This document shows, one piece after another, positions 25,899 to 35,026 of a stretch of DNA of 64,000 nt. The notes under the pieces were generated by a model. It ran no database searches. It saw only the letters and a list, made by a program, of their open reading frames with translations, and was not told where the DNA came from. Within the stretch, counting starts at the first letter, position 1. The number at the start of each line of letters is the position of its first letter. Made by a program: the position numbers and the translations under genes. Source of the stretch: Pseudomonas frederiksbergensis (lineage in GTDB: Bacteria; Pseudomonadota; Gammaproteobacteria; Pseudomonadales; Pseudomonadaceae); NCBI RefSeq assembly GCF_000802155.2, contig NZ_JQGJ02000011.1, positions 1-64,000 on the forward strand, read 5' to 3'.

Positions 25899-25979
25899 GT
25901 GGAAGCGAGCCTGCTCGCGAAAGCGGTGGATCAGCCACATCACTATCTGTATGTGGCGACGCTATCGCGAGCAGCCTCG
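25899..25979. repeat. Inverted pair of REP sequences
   Basis: TGTGGAAGCGAGCCTGCTCGCGA, with hairpin GCGAGC-CT-GCTCGC at 25905-25918, faces a second REP in opposite orientation (CTATCGCGAGCAGCCTCGATG) about 40 bases on. It lies between the convergent cadR and thyA ends, a typical BIME position. Confidence 0.7.
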
Positions 25980-25992
25980 ATGATGGTGTTTT

Positions 25993-26964
25993 CTAGACCG
26001 CCATCGGCGCGGTCATCGGCGCATGGTGCTGGTAGCCTTCGAGAGAGAAGTCGCTCGGCTCCACCAGTTCCAGCCACTCAGGCTGGTACACCCCGGTCTT
26101 GGCAAACTCCGGCACGCGCTCGGAAATCACCAGTTTCGGCATCGGGAACGGCTCGCGGGTGAGCTGTTCGTTGAGCATGTCCAAATGGTTTTCGTAGACA
26201 TGGGCATCACCGATGAAATAGGTGAACCAGCGCGGTGTATAACCGGTCAGGCGACCGATCAGGCTCAGCAGCGCAGCGCCTTCGGTGAGGTTGAATGGCG
26301 TGCCCAGGCCCAGGTCGTTGGAGCGGATGTAGAGAGTCAGGGAGATTTCCTTGGTCTCGACATTCGGGTGGAACTGGTAGAGCAGATGGCATGGCGGCAG
26401 GGCCATTTCATCGAGTTGGGCGCAGTTCCAACCGTGGAACAGGATGCGCCGGCTGCCCGGGTCCTTGATGATGGTGTCGACGCATTGGCGAACCTGGTCG
26501 ATCGCCTTGTACAACACCACGTAGGCTTGGCCGTTTTCTTCGCCCTCGGCGATTTGCCGGTAACCCTGGGCCAGCGTCTGCTCGATGGCTGCCGGGTTGC
26601 CTACCGGGATCTGCTTGTAGGCCGGCCACTTGCGCCACTGCACTCCGTAGATCTCGCCCAGGTCATCTTCGCCCTGGCGGAACGGGTTGGCCAGCCACTG
26701 GGCGTTTTCGTTGGCGTTCTGGTCCCAGACCTTGCAGCCCAGCGCGCGAAACTCAGCGGCATTGTTCACGCCGCGCAGGAAGCCGCACATCTCGCCGATG
26801 GCCGACTTGAAGGCCATCTTGCGGGTGGTGATGGCGGGAAAGCCTTCCTTCAGGTCATAGCGCAGCATGGCGCCGGGGAAGCTGATGGTGTTCACGCCGG
26901 TGCGGTTGGCTTGCTTGGTGCCGTTCTTGATGACGTGGGCCACCAGATCGAGATATTGCTTCAT
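25993..26964 (-). CDS. thyA: Thymidylate synthase (long, divergent form)
   Basis: A 323-residue enzyme that methylates dUMP to dTMP with methylene-tetrahydrofolate. It starts MKQYLDLVAHVIKNGTKQANRTG. It has the catalytic cysteine in ALPPCHLLYQFH, the phosphate-binding arginines at SRRILFHGWN, and YIRSNDLGLGTPFNL for nucleotide binding. It is about 60 residues longer than the 264-residue E. coli enzyme. The extra sequence lies in the GNPAAIEQTLAQGYRQIAEG region and before the C-terminus (VYQPEWLELVEPSDF). The end TAPMAV matches the usual PVAI-type terminus. It forms the thyA-lgt-tauE/safE block known from other Pseudomonas. Confidence 0.93.
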   Translation of the reverse strand: MKQYLDLVAHVIKNGTKQANRTGVNTISFPGAMLRYDLKEGFPAITTRKMAFKSAIGEMCGFLRGVNNAAEFRALGCKVWDQNANENAQWLANPFRQGEDDLGEIYGVQWRKWPAYKQIPVGNPAAIEQTLAQGYRQIAEGEENGQAYVVLYKAIDQVRQCVDTIIKDPGSRRILFHGWNCAQLDEMALPPCHLLYQFHPNVETKEISLTLYIRSNDLGLGTPFNLTEGAALLSLIGRLTGYTPRWFTYFIGDAHVYENHLDMLNEQLTREPFPMPKLVISERVPEFAKTGVYQPEWLELVEPSDFSLEGYQHHAPMTAPMAV

Positions 26965-27013
26965 GGGTTACCTGTGTCCTTGAACCCGGGGCCAGTGCCC
27001 CGGGGCTAGAATT

Positions 27014-27823
27014 TTAAACCTTGGCCGCCGCAGCCGGCGCACGATGATAAGCCAGCCAGATCAGCGCCAGGCCACCGATGATCATCGGCAGGCACAGCAC
27101 CTGGCCCATGGTCAGCCAGTTCCACGCCAGATAGCCGAGCTGGGCATCCGGCACGCGAACGAATTCGACGATGAAACGGAAGATGCCGTAGAACAGCGCG
27201 AACATGCCCGACACCGCCATGGTGGGTCGCGGCTTGCGCGAAAACAGCCAAAGAATCAGGAAGAGTGCCACGCCTTCGAGGGCGAATTGATAAAGCTGCG
27301 ACGGGTGGCGCGGCAACTGCGCCGGGTCGCTGAAGGGCGGGAAGATCATCGCCCACGGCACGTCGGTCGGCTTGCCCCACAATTCGGCATTGATGAAGTT
27401 GCCGATGCGCCCGGCACCCAGGCCGATTGGCACCATCGGTGCGACGAAGTCCATCAGCTCGAAAAACGACTTGTTGTTGCGCTTGCCGAACCACAACGCC
27501 GCCAGCATCACACCAATGAACCCGCCGTGGAACGACATGCCGCCCTTCCAGACTTCGAAGATCAGCGTCGGATTGGCCAGGTAGGCGCTCAGGTCGTAGA
27601 ACAGCACGTAGCCCAGGCGCCCGCCGACGATCACGCCCATGGACAACCAGAACACCAGGTCGGAGAGCTTTTCCTTGTTCCAGGTCGGGTCGAAGCGGTT
27701 GAGTCGGCGCGAGGCCAGCAGCCAGGCGCCACCGATACCGATCAGGTACATCAGACCGTACCAGTGGATTTTCAGCGGGCCGATGGCCAGGGCAACCGGA
27801 TCGATCTGCGGGTAAGGCAGCAT
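27014..27823 (-). CDS. lgt: Prolipoprotein diacylglyceryl transferase
   Basis: A 269-residue inner-membrane enzyme that transfers diacylglycerol from phosphatidylglycerol to the lipobox cysteine of prolipoproteins. It has about seven membrane helices. Recognisable family motifs are GGRLGYVLFYDL, SFHGGFIGV, the Lgt signature GAGRIGNFINAELWG and RHPSQLYQFALEG. A start at MLPYPQIDPVALAIGPL, close to the first helix, is normal for the family. It lies 49 bases upstream of thyA on the same strand, and the two are likely co-transcribed. Confidence 0.95.
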   Translation of the reverse strand: MLPYPQIDPVALAIGPLKIHWYGLMYLIGIGGAWLLASRRLNRFDPTWNKEKLSDLVFWLSMGVIVGGRLGYVLFYDLSAYLANPTLIFEVWKGGMSFHGGFIGVMLAALWFGKRNNKSFFELMDFVAPMVPIGLGAGRIGNFINAELWGKPTDVPWAMIFPPFSDPAQLPRHPSQLYQFALEGVALFLILWLFSRKPRPTMAVSGMFALFYGIFRFIVEFVRVPDAQLGYLAWNWLTMGQVLCLPMIIGGLALIWLAYHRAPAAAAKV

Positions 27824-27891
27824 GGGTATTCCTCATGAACGTCAAAAATTCCCGGGCGAGGCTGCCACCTCGGGATTAAGCCAGGATTGTG

Positions 27892-28674
27892 TCAGAGCAG
27901 GAAGCTCAAGCCCACGCTGAACAACAAGGCGGCGAACAGCCGCTTGAGCAAGCGCGGCGACAAGCGATGTGCCAGCCGCGCGCCGACGCGGGCGAAAATC
28001 ATGCTCGTCAGGGCGATGCCCAGCAGCGCGGGTAAATACACAAAACCGAGACTATGGGGCGGCAACAGCGGATCCTGCCAGCCCAGAATCATGAAACTTA
28101 GCGCACTGACCAGGGCGATGGGCAATCCGCAGGCTGAAGAAGTCGCCACCGCTTGTTGCATCGGTACGCTGCGCCAGGTCAGGAAGGGTACGGTCAACGA
28201 ACCACCACCGATGCCGAAAATCGCCGAGGCCCAGCCGACCACCGTGCCGGCCAGGGACAAGCCGACCTTGCCCGGTACCGTGCGGCTGGCCTTGGGCTTG
28301 AAGTCCAGGGCCAGTTGCGCGGCGACGAGCATGGCGAACACACCGATGATCTTCTGCAAGTGCGGACCGGAAATCGCTTCGGCGGTGATCGCGCCGAAAC
28401 CTGCACCGATGAGGATCCCGACGGTCATCCAGGTAAAGATCTGCCAGCGTACGGCCCCTTTGCGATGGTGCTCGCGCACCGCATTCACCGACGTGAAGAT
28501 GATCGATGCCAGGGACGTGCCGACGGCCAAGTGCGTCAACACCTGCGGATCGAACCCCTGCAAGGTGAAACTGAACACCAGGACCGGGACGATGATCATC
28601 CCGCCCCCCACGCCGAACAGCCCGGCCAGCACGCCGGCGCAGGCACCGAGCAGCAGATAGAGCACGAATTCCAC
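27892..28674 (-). CDS. TauE/SafE family membrane transporter
   Basis: A 260-residue protein with about eight hydrophobic helices and two repeated glycine motifs (AGLFGVGGGMIIVPVLV; ASAIFGIGGGSLTVPFL), the TauE/SafE signature. Members export or import sulfite, sulfoacetate and other organic anions; the substrate is not predictable here. The open frame begins at 28698, but GTG 28674 (MEFVLYLLLGACAGVLAG) is preferred because GGGGAG lies six bases before it and homologous Pseudomonas proteins start MEF. Upstream in the direction of transcription is a REP-containing gap. Confidence 0.8.
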   Translation of the reverse strand: MEFVLYLLLGACAGVLAGLFGVGGGMIIVPVLVFSFTLQGFDPQVLTHLAVGTSLASIIFTSVNAVREHHRKGAVRWQIFTWMTVGILIGAGFGAITAEAISGPHLQKIIGVFAMLVAAQLALDFKPKASRTVPGKVGLSLAGTVVGWASAIFGIGGGSLTVPFLTWRSVPMQQAVATSSACGLPIALVSALSFMILGWQDPLLPPHSLGFVYLPALLGIALTSMIFARVGARLAHRLSPRLLKRLFAALLFSVGLSFLL

Positions 28675-28798
28675 CAGCGTCTCCCCGCCCATCCCCAAAA
28701 TAAGAGCGGCATGGTAACGGATCGAGGGGCTTGGGCTCTACTGAAGGCGATGGATGCGTCAGTGATGTATGGGTAGAGTGGCTAATGATTGCTGTCCC

Positions 28799-28826
28799 TG
28801 TGGCGGGGATAAATCCCCTCGCCACA
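28799..28826. repeat. REP hairpin, TAAA type, imperfect
   Basis: TGTGGCGGGGA-TAAA-TCCCCTCGCCACA: the same element as at 23053 and 44803, with two bases missing from the left arm. It lies about 40 bases before the NRDE gene. Confidence 0.75.
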
Positions 28827-28866
28827 AAAGCGCTGCTCGGTTTTATTCTTAAAACAGGACAACCTG

Positions 28867-29625
28867 ATGTGCCTGATCGTATTCGCCTGGCGCCCCGGCC
28901 ACGCCCAGCCGCTGGTCGTGGCGGCCAACCGCGACGAGTTCTATGCACGCCCGACGCTGCCGCTGGCGCAGTGGCCTGACGCGCCGCACGTGCATGCTGG
29001 TCGTGACCTGGAAGCGGGCGGCACCTGGCTCGGCGTGGGTGCCGACGGTCGCTTTGCGGCCCTGACCAATATTCGCGACCCCGGTCAACTGCCGGCATTC
29101 AAGTCTCGTGGAGAACTGGTGGCGCGGTTCCTGACCGGGAATCTGTCGATTGCCGATTACCTGAGCGAAATCGTGCCGCGTGCCGGGGAGTACGGAGGTT
29201 TCAACCTGCTGCTCGGCGATGGCGCCGAATTATGGCATTACAACGCCCGCGATACCCGGCCACAGCAATTGGCCGACGGCGTCTATGGCTTGTCCAACGC
29301 TGGGCTGAATACGCCATGGCCCAAGTTGCTCAAGGCCCGGACGGCGCTGGGCGAAGTGCTGGACGATCCGCAGCCCCAGGCATTGTTGGCGCTATTGAAT
29401 GACCCGCAACCTGCACCGGTGGGTGAGCTGCCGGACACGGGTGTGGGACTGGCGACGGAAATGCTGCTGTCGAGCGTGTTCATCGCCAGCCCTGCCTACG
29501 GGACGCGGGCGAGTACCGCGTTGATCGTCCATGCCGATGGGACGCAACAGATGGTCGAGCGCAGTTTCGGGCCCCACGGTGGGCATTTGGGGGAGGTGGA
29601 GCTGCTCGTTCAATGCCGACGATAA
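28867..29625 (+). CDS. NRDE (TANGO2-like) family protein
   Basis: A 252-residue protein starting MCLIVFAWRPGHAQPLVVAANRDEF, with the Cys2 and the NRDE motif that define the family. It continues with GGTWLGVGADGRFAALTNIR, YGGFNLLLGD and GVYGLSNAGLNTPWPK. The N-terminal Cys-led fold resembles Ntn-hydrolases, but the activity is unknown; the eukaryotic relative TANGO2 has been linked to haem and lipid handling. It is a single gene between a REP region and the convergent ptsP. Confidence 0.88.
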   Translation: MCLIVFAWRPGHAQPLVVAANRDEFYARPTLPLAQWPDAPHVHAGRDLEAGGTWLGVGADGRFAALTNIRDPGQLPAFKSRGELVARFLTGNLSIADYLSEIVPRAGEYGGFNLLLGDGAELWHYNARDTRPQQLADGVYGLSNAGLNTPWPKLLKARTALGEVLDDPQPQALLALLNDPQPAPVGELPDTGVGLATEMLLSSVFIASPAYGTRASTALIVHADGTQQMVERSFGPHGGHLGEVELLVQCRR

Positions 29626-29630
29626 ACCGT

Positions 29631-29654
29631 GGCGAGGGAGCAAGCTCCCTCGCC
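29631..29654. repeat. REP hairpin, 11-bp perfect stem
   Basis: GGCGAGGGAGC-AA-GCTCCCTCGCC, a perfect palindrome between the convergent NRDE and ptsP genes. The two-base centre is likely opened into a larger loop. Confidence 0.8.
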
Positions 29655-29668
29655 AAAGGTGCTCTTGC

Positions 29669-31948
29669 TTAGAGGGTCTTGCTCGACGCCGGATTGATCA
29701 TCCGCGCCAACCCAAGGTTCTTCAGCGCCAACTGCAAGGAGCTGTGAATCACCTGCGGATTGTCGATGGTCATCAGTTCCGCCAGCAGCTCCTGGGCCTT
29801 GCTGAGGTTGATCTGGCGCAGCATCCATTTCACTTTGGGCAGGTTCGTGGCGTTCATCGACAGGCTGTCGAAGCCCATCGCCATCAGCAGCACCGCGGCC
29901 GCCGGGTCGCCGGCCATTTCGCCACAGATGCTCACCGGCTTGCCTTCGGCATGGGCGTCGCGCACCACGTTCTGCAAGGCTTGCAGCACGGCCGGATGGA
30001 GATAGTCGTACAGGTCGGCCACCCGTGGGTTGTTGCGGTCCACGGCCAGCAGGTATTGGGTCAGGTCGTTGGAGCCGACTGACAGGAAGTCCACCTGCCG
30101 CGCCAATTCCTTGGTCTGGTACACCGCCGCCGGAATTTCGATCATTACCCCTACCGGCGGCATCGGCACGTCGGTGCCCTCATCGCGCACCTCGCCCCAG
30201 GCCCGGTGAATCAGGTGCAGGGCCTCTTCCAGCTCATGAGTGCCGGAGATCATCGGCAACAGGATGCGCAGGTTGTTCAGGCCTTCGCTGGCCTTGAGCA
30301 TTGCACGCGCCTGGACCAGGAAAATCTCTGGATGGTCGAGCGTTACCCGGATCCCGCGCCAGCCAAGGAAGGGGTTGTCTTCCTTGATCGGGAAATAGGA
30401 CAGGGATTTATCGCCACCGATATCCAGGCTGCGCATGGTCACCGGTTGGGGATGGAACGCAGACAATTGCTCGCGATAGATCGCCAGCTGTTCCTTTTCG
30501 CTGGGGAAGCGCTGGTTGATCATGAACGGCACTTCGGTGCGATACAGGCCCACGCCCTCGGCGCCACGTTTCTGCGCCCGGGCCACATCGGCCAGAAGGC
30601 CGGTGTTGACCCACAGCGGCATGCGGTGGCCGTCGAGCGTCACGCACGGCAGATCCCTCAGCGCATCGAGGCCCAGGGACAGTTGTTTTTCTTCCTCCAC
30701 CACGTCGGCGAACTGCTTGCGCAAAACCTCGCTGGGGTTGGTATAGACCTCGCCGTGGTAGCCGTCGACGATCATCTGGATGCCGTCGACCTTGGAATAC
30801 GGCAGGTCCACCACGCCCATGACCGTCGGGATACCCATGGCCCGGGCCAAAATCGCCACGTGGGAGTTGCCCGAGCCCAGGACCGAGACCAGGCCCGCCA
30901 GCTTGCCCTCAGGCACTTCGCCGAGCATCGCCGGGGTCAACTCCTCGCTGACCAGGATGGTGTTGTCGGGATAAACCAGGGTCTGCTGGCGCTCCTGCTG
31001 CAAATACGCCAGCAAACGACGGCCAAGGTCCTTGACGTCGGAGGCGCGCTCGCGCAGGTAGGCGTCGTCCATCAATTCGAAACGGTTGACGTGGTCGGTC
31101 ACCACCTGGCGCAACGCGCCCTGGGCCCATTGGCCGGTCTTGATGACCGTGGTGACTTCGCTGCCCAGGGAGGCATCGTCGAGCATCATCAGGTAGACGT
31201 CGAACAGCGCGCGCTCTTCGGGGCGCAGCTGCGTTGCCAGCTTCGCCGAAAGCGCGCGCATATCGGCCCGCACGCCTTCGATGGCGGTCTTGAACAAACC
31301 GAGTTCGGCATCGATGTCGGCGATGGCCTTGTCCGGCACCACATCGAGATCGGCAGGCGGCAGCATGACCACCGCGGTGCCCACCGCCGCGCCCGGGGAA
31401 CCTGGCACGCCGACGAACTTGGCTTCCTGGATGCCCTTGCCCTGGCGGCCGAGGCCGCTGATCGAGCCGGTGGCTTCGGCATGGGCGATGACCCCGGCCA
31501 GTTGCGCACTCATGGTGACGAGGAAGGCTTCTTCGCCTTCGTCGAACTGGCGACGCTCTTTCTGCTGGATGACCAATACGCCGACGACGCGGCGATGGTG
31601 GATGATCGGCGCGCCAAGGAATGACGCGTAGCGTTCCTCGCCCGTTTCCGCGAAGTAGCGGTAGCGCGGGTGGTCCGCGGCATTTTCCAGGTTCAGGGGT
31701 TCTTCGCGCGTGCCGACCAGGCCGACCAGGCCTTCATTGGGAGCCATGCTGACCTTGCCGATGGAGCGCTTGTTCAAGCCCTCGGTGGCCATCAGCACAA
31801 AACGGTTGGTCTCGGGGTCAAGCAGGTAGACCGAGCAGACTTGGCTGCCCATGGCCTCTTTGACGCGCAATACAATAATGCCCAACGCCGCCTTGAGATC
31901 CTTGGCGGCGTTAACTTCCTGGACGATCTTGCGCAGCGTATTGAGCAT
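29669..31948 (-). CDS. ptsP: Phosphoenolpyruvate-protein phosphotransferase of the nitrogen PTS (EI-Ntr)
   Basis: A 759-residue protein. A GAF domain (about 1-155) precedes the enzyme I part (about 175-740). The phosphorylated His is His363 in GSGNSHVAILARAMGIPTVMG, and the PEP/pyruvate barrel has VGLYRTEVPFM, RSLDIGGDKSLSY, GWRGIRVTLDHPEIF, DFLSVGSNDLTQYLLAVDR and the catalytic Cys in KPVSICGEMAGD. It phosphorylates the NPr/EIIA-Ntr chain that senses nitrogen and PEP. It lies 22 bases downstream of rppH, forming the rppH-ptsP operon conserved in proteobacteria. Confidence 0.96.
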   Translation of the reverse strand: MLNTLRKIVQEVNAAKDLKAALGIIVLRVKEAMGSQVCSVYLLDPETNRFVLMATEGLNKRSIGKVSMAPNEGLVGLVGTREEPLNLENAADHPRYRYFAETGEERYASFLGAPIIHHRRVVGVLVIQQKERRQFDEGEEAFLVTMSAQLAGVIAHAEATGSISGLGRQGKGIQEAKFVGVPGSPGAAVGTAVVMLPPADLDVVPDKAIADIDAELGLFKTAIEGVRADMRALSAKLATQLRPEERALFDVYLMMLDDASLGSEVTTVIKTGQWAQGALRQVVTDHVNRFELMDDAYLRERASDVKDLGRRLLAYLQQERQQTLVYPDNTILVSEELTPAMLGEVPEGKLAGLVSVLGSGNSHVAILARAMGIPTVMGVVDLPYSKVDGIQMIVDGYHGEVYTNPSEVLRKQFADVVEEEKQLSLGLDALRDLPCVTLDGHRMPLWVNTGLLADVARAQKRGAEGVGLYRTEVPFMINQRFPSEKEQLAIYREQLSAFHPQPVTMRSLDIGGDKSLSYFPIKEDNPFLGWRGIRVTLDHPEIFLVQARAMLKASEGLNNLRILLPMISGTHELEEALHLIHRAWGEVRDEGTDVPMPPVGVMIEIPAAVYQTKELARQVDFLSVGSNDLTQYLLAVDRNNPRVADLYDYLHPAVLQALQNVVRDAHAEGKPVSICGEMAGDPAAAVLLMAMGFDSLSMNATNLPKVKWMLRQINLSKAQELLAELMTIDNPQVIHSSLQLALKNLGLARMINPASSKTL

Positions 31949-31970
31949 GGCTCGGGGTCGAACTCCGTCG

Positions 31971-32450
31971 TCAGTCGCGCGTCAGCAGGCGCGGGGCAAG
32001 CTCTTTGAGGGCGCGTCGGTAAACCTCGCGCTTGAATGTCACCACCTGGCCCAACGGATACCAATAGCTGACCCAGCGCCAGCCATCGAACTCCGGTTTA
32101 CCGGTCAAATCCATCCGCACCCGCTGTTCGTTGGAGATCAGGCGCAGGAGAAACCATTTCTGTTTCTGGCCGATGCACAGCGGTTGGCTGTGCGTCCTGA
32201 CCAGGCGTTGCGGCAAACGATAGCGCAACCAGCCTCGGGTGCAGGCGAGTATTTCGACGTCCTCTCGCTCCAGCCCGACTTCTTCATTCAACTCGCGGTA
32301 CAAAGCTTCTTCCGGCGTCTCCTGGGGGTTGATCCCACCCTGGGGAAACTGCCAGGCGTCTTGATTGATACGGCGTGCCCATAGCACCTGCCCAGCATCA
32401 TTCGTAAGAATGATCCCCACATTGGGACGGAAACCATCGGGATCGATCAC
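31971..32450 (-). CDS. rppH: RNA pyrophosphohydrolase (Nudix)
   Basis: A 159-residue Nudix hydrolase that removes pyrophosphate from 5'-triphosphorylated RNA and so starts mRNA decay. GTG 32450 is chosen over longer in-frame starts because GAGG lies about eight bases upstream and the protein then begins MIDPDGFRPNVGIIL like known RppH proteins. The Nudix box reads GGINPQETPEEALYRELNEE, and RWVSYWYPLGQVVTFKREVY is the conserved C-terminal part. It lies directly before ptsP and divergent from the HAD phosphatase gene. Confidence 0.93.
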   Translation of the reverse strand: MIDPDGFRPNVGIILTNDAGQVLWARRINQDAWQFPQGGINPQETPEEALYRELNEEVGLEREDVEILACTRGWLRYRLPQRLVRTHSQPLCIGQKQKWFLLRLISNEQRVRMDLTGKPEFDGWRWVSYWYPLGQVVTFKREVYRRALKELAPRLLTRD

Positions 32451-32593
32451 GGCAACAACCTCGCAAACGCATGTCGCCGCATTGTTCCACAAAGGTTGTG
32501 AAAGCAGCAACGAGCCTGCCGAGCTTATGTGCACTCTTGTGAAAAGTACGTATTCTGGGCGCCTTTCTTCAGAATTTTCAGCGAGTAACTGCA

Positions 32594-33250
32594 ATGCGGC
32601 TGGCTTTATTCGACTTGGACAATACGCTGCTGGGTGGCGACAGCGACCACGCCTGGGGCGATTACCTGTGTGAGCGCGGCTTCCTCGATGCTGTGAGTTA
32701 CAAGGCGCGCAACGATGAGTTCTATCAGGACTACCTGGCCGGCAAGCTCGACAACGCCGCGTACCTGAACTTTTGCCTGGAAATCCTGGGCCGTACCGAG
32801 ATGGAAGTCCTGGCTCAATGGCACCTCGATTACATGCGCGACTGCATCGAACCCATCGTCTTGCCCCAAGCGATCGAGCTATTGAAGAAACACCGTGATG
32901 CCGGCGACAAGCTCGTGATCATCACGGCCACCAACCGCTTCGTCACCGCCCCGATTGCCGAACGCCTGGGGGTTGAAACCCTGATCGCCACCGAATGCGA
33001 GATGATCGATGGGCGCTACAGCGGACGCAGCACCGATATCCCCTGTTTTCGCGAGGGCAAGGTGACCCGGCTGAACCGTTGGCTGGAAGAGACCGGGCAT
33101 TCGCTCGAAGGCAGCTATTTCTACAGCGACTCGATGAATGACCTGGCGCTGTTGGAAGTGGTGACGCATCCGGTGGCGGTGGATCCGGACCCGAATCTTC
33201 GGGCCGAGGCCGAGAGGCGCGGCTGGCCAGTCATCAGTCTGCGCGACTGA
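32594..33250 (+). CDS. HAD-IB family phosphatase, probable histidinol-phosphatase
   Basis: A 218-residue haloacid-dehalogenase phosphatase. The nucleophile motif is LALFDLDNTLL, motif II is VIITATNRF, the Lys is in EGKVTRL, and motif III is YFYSDSMNDLALLE, as in the SerB-like HAD-IB group. The P. aeruginosa gene in the same place (PA0335, next to rppH) has, as I recall, been assigned the histidinol-phosphate phosphatase of histidine synthesis. The assignment here rests on that synteny. GAG upstream of the ATG serves as ribosome site. It is divergent from rppH. Confidence 0.82.
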   Translation: MRLALFDLDNTLLGGDSDHAWGDYLCERGFLDAVSYKARNDEFYQDYLAGKLDNAAYLNFCLEILGRTEMEVLAQWHLDYMRDCIEPIVLPQAIELLKKHRDAGDKLVIITATNRFVTAPIAERLGVETLIATECEMIDGRYSGRSTDIPCFREGKVTRLNRWLEETGHSLEGSYFYSDSMNDLALLEVVTHPVAVDPDPNLRAEAERRGWPVISLRD

Positions 33251-33290
33251 GCCTTCGCGCAGGCCCGCCGGGCAAATACCGGTGGGCCGC

Positions 33291-33758
33291 TTACGCGGGC
33301 TTGGCGACCATCAGGTAGAAAATCGCCATGAACGCCAGGAACGCCGGCCAGCCCAGCGCAAACCACCAGCGCATGTAGGTGGCGGCCTTGATCGGGATGG
33401 GCGTACCGTCCCGCAAGGCTTGCTCGGCCATTTTGTGTACACGGATCTGTAACCAGACCACCGGCAGCCAACAGGCGCCCGCCAGGCAATAAAGCCCGAT
33501 ACTCCACATCAACCAATTCTGTTGCAACGGCCAGCCGGCGATGTGCATCAGCGCCAGGCCGCTCAGTGGCTGGAATACAGCGGTGGTGGCGGTGAACGCC
33601 CAATCGGCGAAGACCAGATGTTTGAAGGTGACCGCAATGACTTCAAGCTTGCCGCTGCGCCAGGCTCGAAGCGCGTAGTAGGCAGACCCCGCGCCCAGGC
33701 CGAACAGGATGGTCGAAGACAGGATGTGCAGGGTTTTCAACAGCAGGTAAATGCTCAT
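33291..33758 (-). CDS. DUF2269 family membrane protein (first)
   Basis: A 155-residue protein with four hydrophobic helices. It begins MSIYLLLKTLHILSSTILFG and contains the repeated pattern ADWAFTATTAVFQPLSGLALM of the DUF2269 family. Start 33758 overlaps the stop of the preceding SDR-DoxX gene by four bases (ATGA), so longer starts are rejected. Function unknown. A conserved His in the first helix (KTLHIL), shared with the other DUF2269 protein of this operon, could be a haem or cofactor ligand. Confidence 0.75.
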   Translation of the reverse strand: MSIYLLLKTLHILSSTILFGLGAGSAYYALRAWRSGKLEVIAVTFKHLVFADWAFTATTAVFQPLSGLALMHIAGWPLQQNWLMWSIGLYCLAGACWLPVVWLQIRVHKMAEQALRDGTPIPIKAATYMRWWFALGWPAFLAFMAIFYLMVAKPA

Positions 33759-35011
33759 CGGCGGGGTTCGGTCCAAAGCAGCCATAAAGTCGCGACTATC
33801 AACACCAGGTTCTTGGCGACAGCCGCATAAGGGTCGAACCAATAATGGGGCAGGGTAAAGCTGATGCATAGCGTATAGCCGAGCATCAACCCCAGCTGAA
33901 GCCGCAATGCCTGGCGTCGCCAACGCTGGAGCAACATGCCCACGCCCAGCGCGCCATCAAGCAGCGCGCCGCTGACGACCGCAAGTTTCGCCCAGGCGCC
34001 ATGGACGCCGGCTTCGGCCATGATGCGCAACCCCCAGTCGTAGCCGGGGCCGAGACACACCACGGCGGTTCCCAGCCAGATGAACGCCAGCACCGCGAGC
34101 ATCAACGGGCGGACCGCCCGAAGGCTGCTCTGGGCGACGGTGGGCCACCCGAGCAAGCGGGTCTGGACAGGGGCGGCGCGATACCCGCAGATCGATGCGA
34201 GTACCTCGGGGTCGGCAAGGTTGTCCCGTTGTGCCAGCGCTACGCTTTGCCGGTTCAGCGCCCGCCAGCCGAAACAGTCCCCCAATCGGCTGCCCATTTC
34301 GGTCAAGAGCGCAGGCGCCTTGATATAGCGTGCAGGCGCCCAACCTTGCGCGGCTCGCAAGTGATCGATGAGCCGGGCGAGCGTCATGGGCTCGGGCCCC
34401 ACCAATGGCACCACCACTGATTCGGTTGGCCATTGCCGCAGCAGGGCGAGCGCCGCGCCCACCAGATCATCGATGTGCACGGGTTGGATGCGCGCCGTCA
34501 GATCCAACAAGGGAATCACTGGCCAAGGCGATAGGCCTTCCATCCAGCCGCTGCTCGCGCCACCTGGTCCCACCACCAATGAGGGCCGCAGCACAACCGA
34601 ATGGCTGTCGAGGTTGGACAGATATTCATCAGCCAGGCCTTTGCTCGCCAGGAACGGTACGTCGGATTGAGCGCTCGCGCCCAGTGCGGAAATCTGCAGG
34701 ATGCGAACGCCGTGGCGCGCAGCCTGGTCGAACAGCGCTCGCGTGCCACGATCCTGGACCAGGCTCAGCGCCTGGGCGTCCACGCTGAGGAGGCCTGCCG
34801 CGTTGATCACCAGGTCGACGTCCGGAGGGAAGACAAAATGTGTTGGGTCGACCGCCAATACCCCAAGATCCAGCGGCCGCCATTCAACCCCAGGCCAGCT
34901 GGGCGGCCCGGGGTCACGGCGGGTGGCGATGATCGAGTGGCCATCGCCATGCAGCGCTCGCAGCAGGTGGCGTCCGATAAAACCGCTGCCTCCCACCAGT
35001 AGGATTTTCAT
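33755..35011 (-). CDS. NAD(P)-binding epimerase-like protein fused to a DoxX-like membrane domain
   Basis: A 418-residue two-domain protein. Residues 1-about 290 form a Rossmann SDR (nucleotide motif VGGSGFIGRHLLRAL, INAAGLLS, then ISALGASAQSDVPFLASKGL and VLRPSLVVGPGG) of the NmrA/complex I assembly type, with a substitution at the usual YxxxK site. Residues about 300-418 are four membrane helices of DoxX_3 type (PLMLAVLAFIWLGTAVV; VSGALLDGALGVGMLLQRW). It tethers a cytoplasmic dehydrogenase-like domain to the membrane. It is flanked by two DUF2269 genes on the same strand with overlap or 15-base spacing, so the three form one operon. Substrate unknown. Confidence 0.8.
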   Translation of the reverse strand: MKILLVGGSGFIGRHLLRALHGDGHSIIATRRDPGPPSWPGVEWRPLDLGVLAVDPTHFVFPPDVDLVINAAGLLSVDAQALSLVQDRGTRALFDQAARHGVRILQISALGASAQSDVPFLASKGLADEYLSNLDSHSVVLRPSLVVGPGGASSGWMEGLSPWPVIPLLDLTARIQPVHIDDLVGAALALLRQWPTESVVVPLVGPEPMTLARLIDHLRAAQGWAPARYIKAPALLTEMGSRLGDCFGWRALNRQSVALAQRDNLADPEVLASICGYRAAPVQTRLLGWPTVAQSSLRAVRPLMLAVLAFIWLGTAVVCLGPGYDWGLRIMAEAGVHGAWAKLAVVSGALLDGALGVGMLLQRWRRQALRLQLGLMLGYTLCISFTLPHYWFDPYAAVAKNLVLIVATLWLLWTEPRR

Positions 35012-35026
35012 GACGCTCCTTGTCGC

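Noticed and set aside
30206..31624. 472-codon plus-strand frame opposite ptsP
   Set aside because: Same shadow pattern (runs of His, Gln, Asp). PtsP is complete with all active-site motifs.
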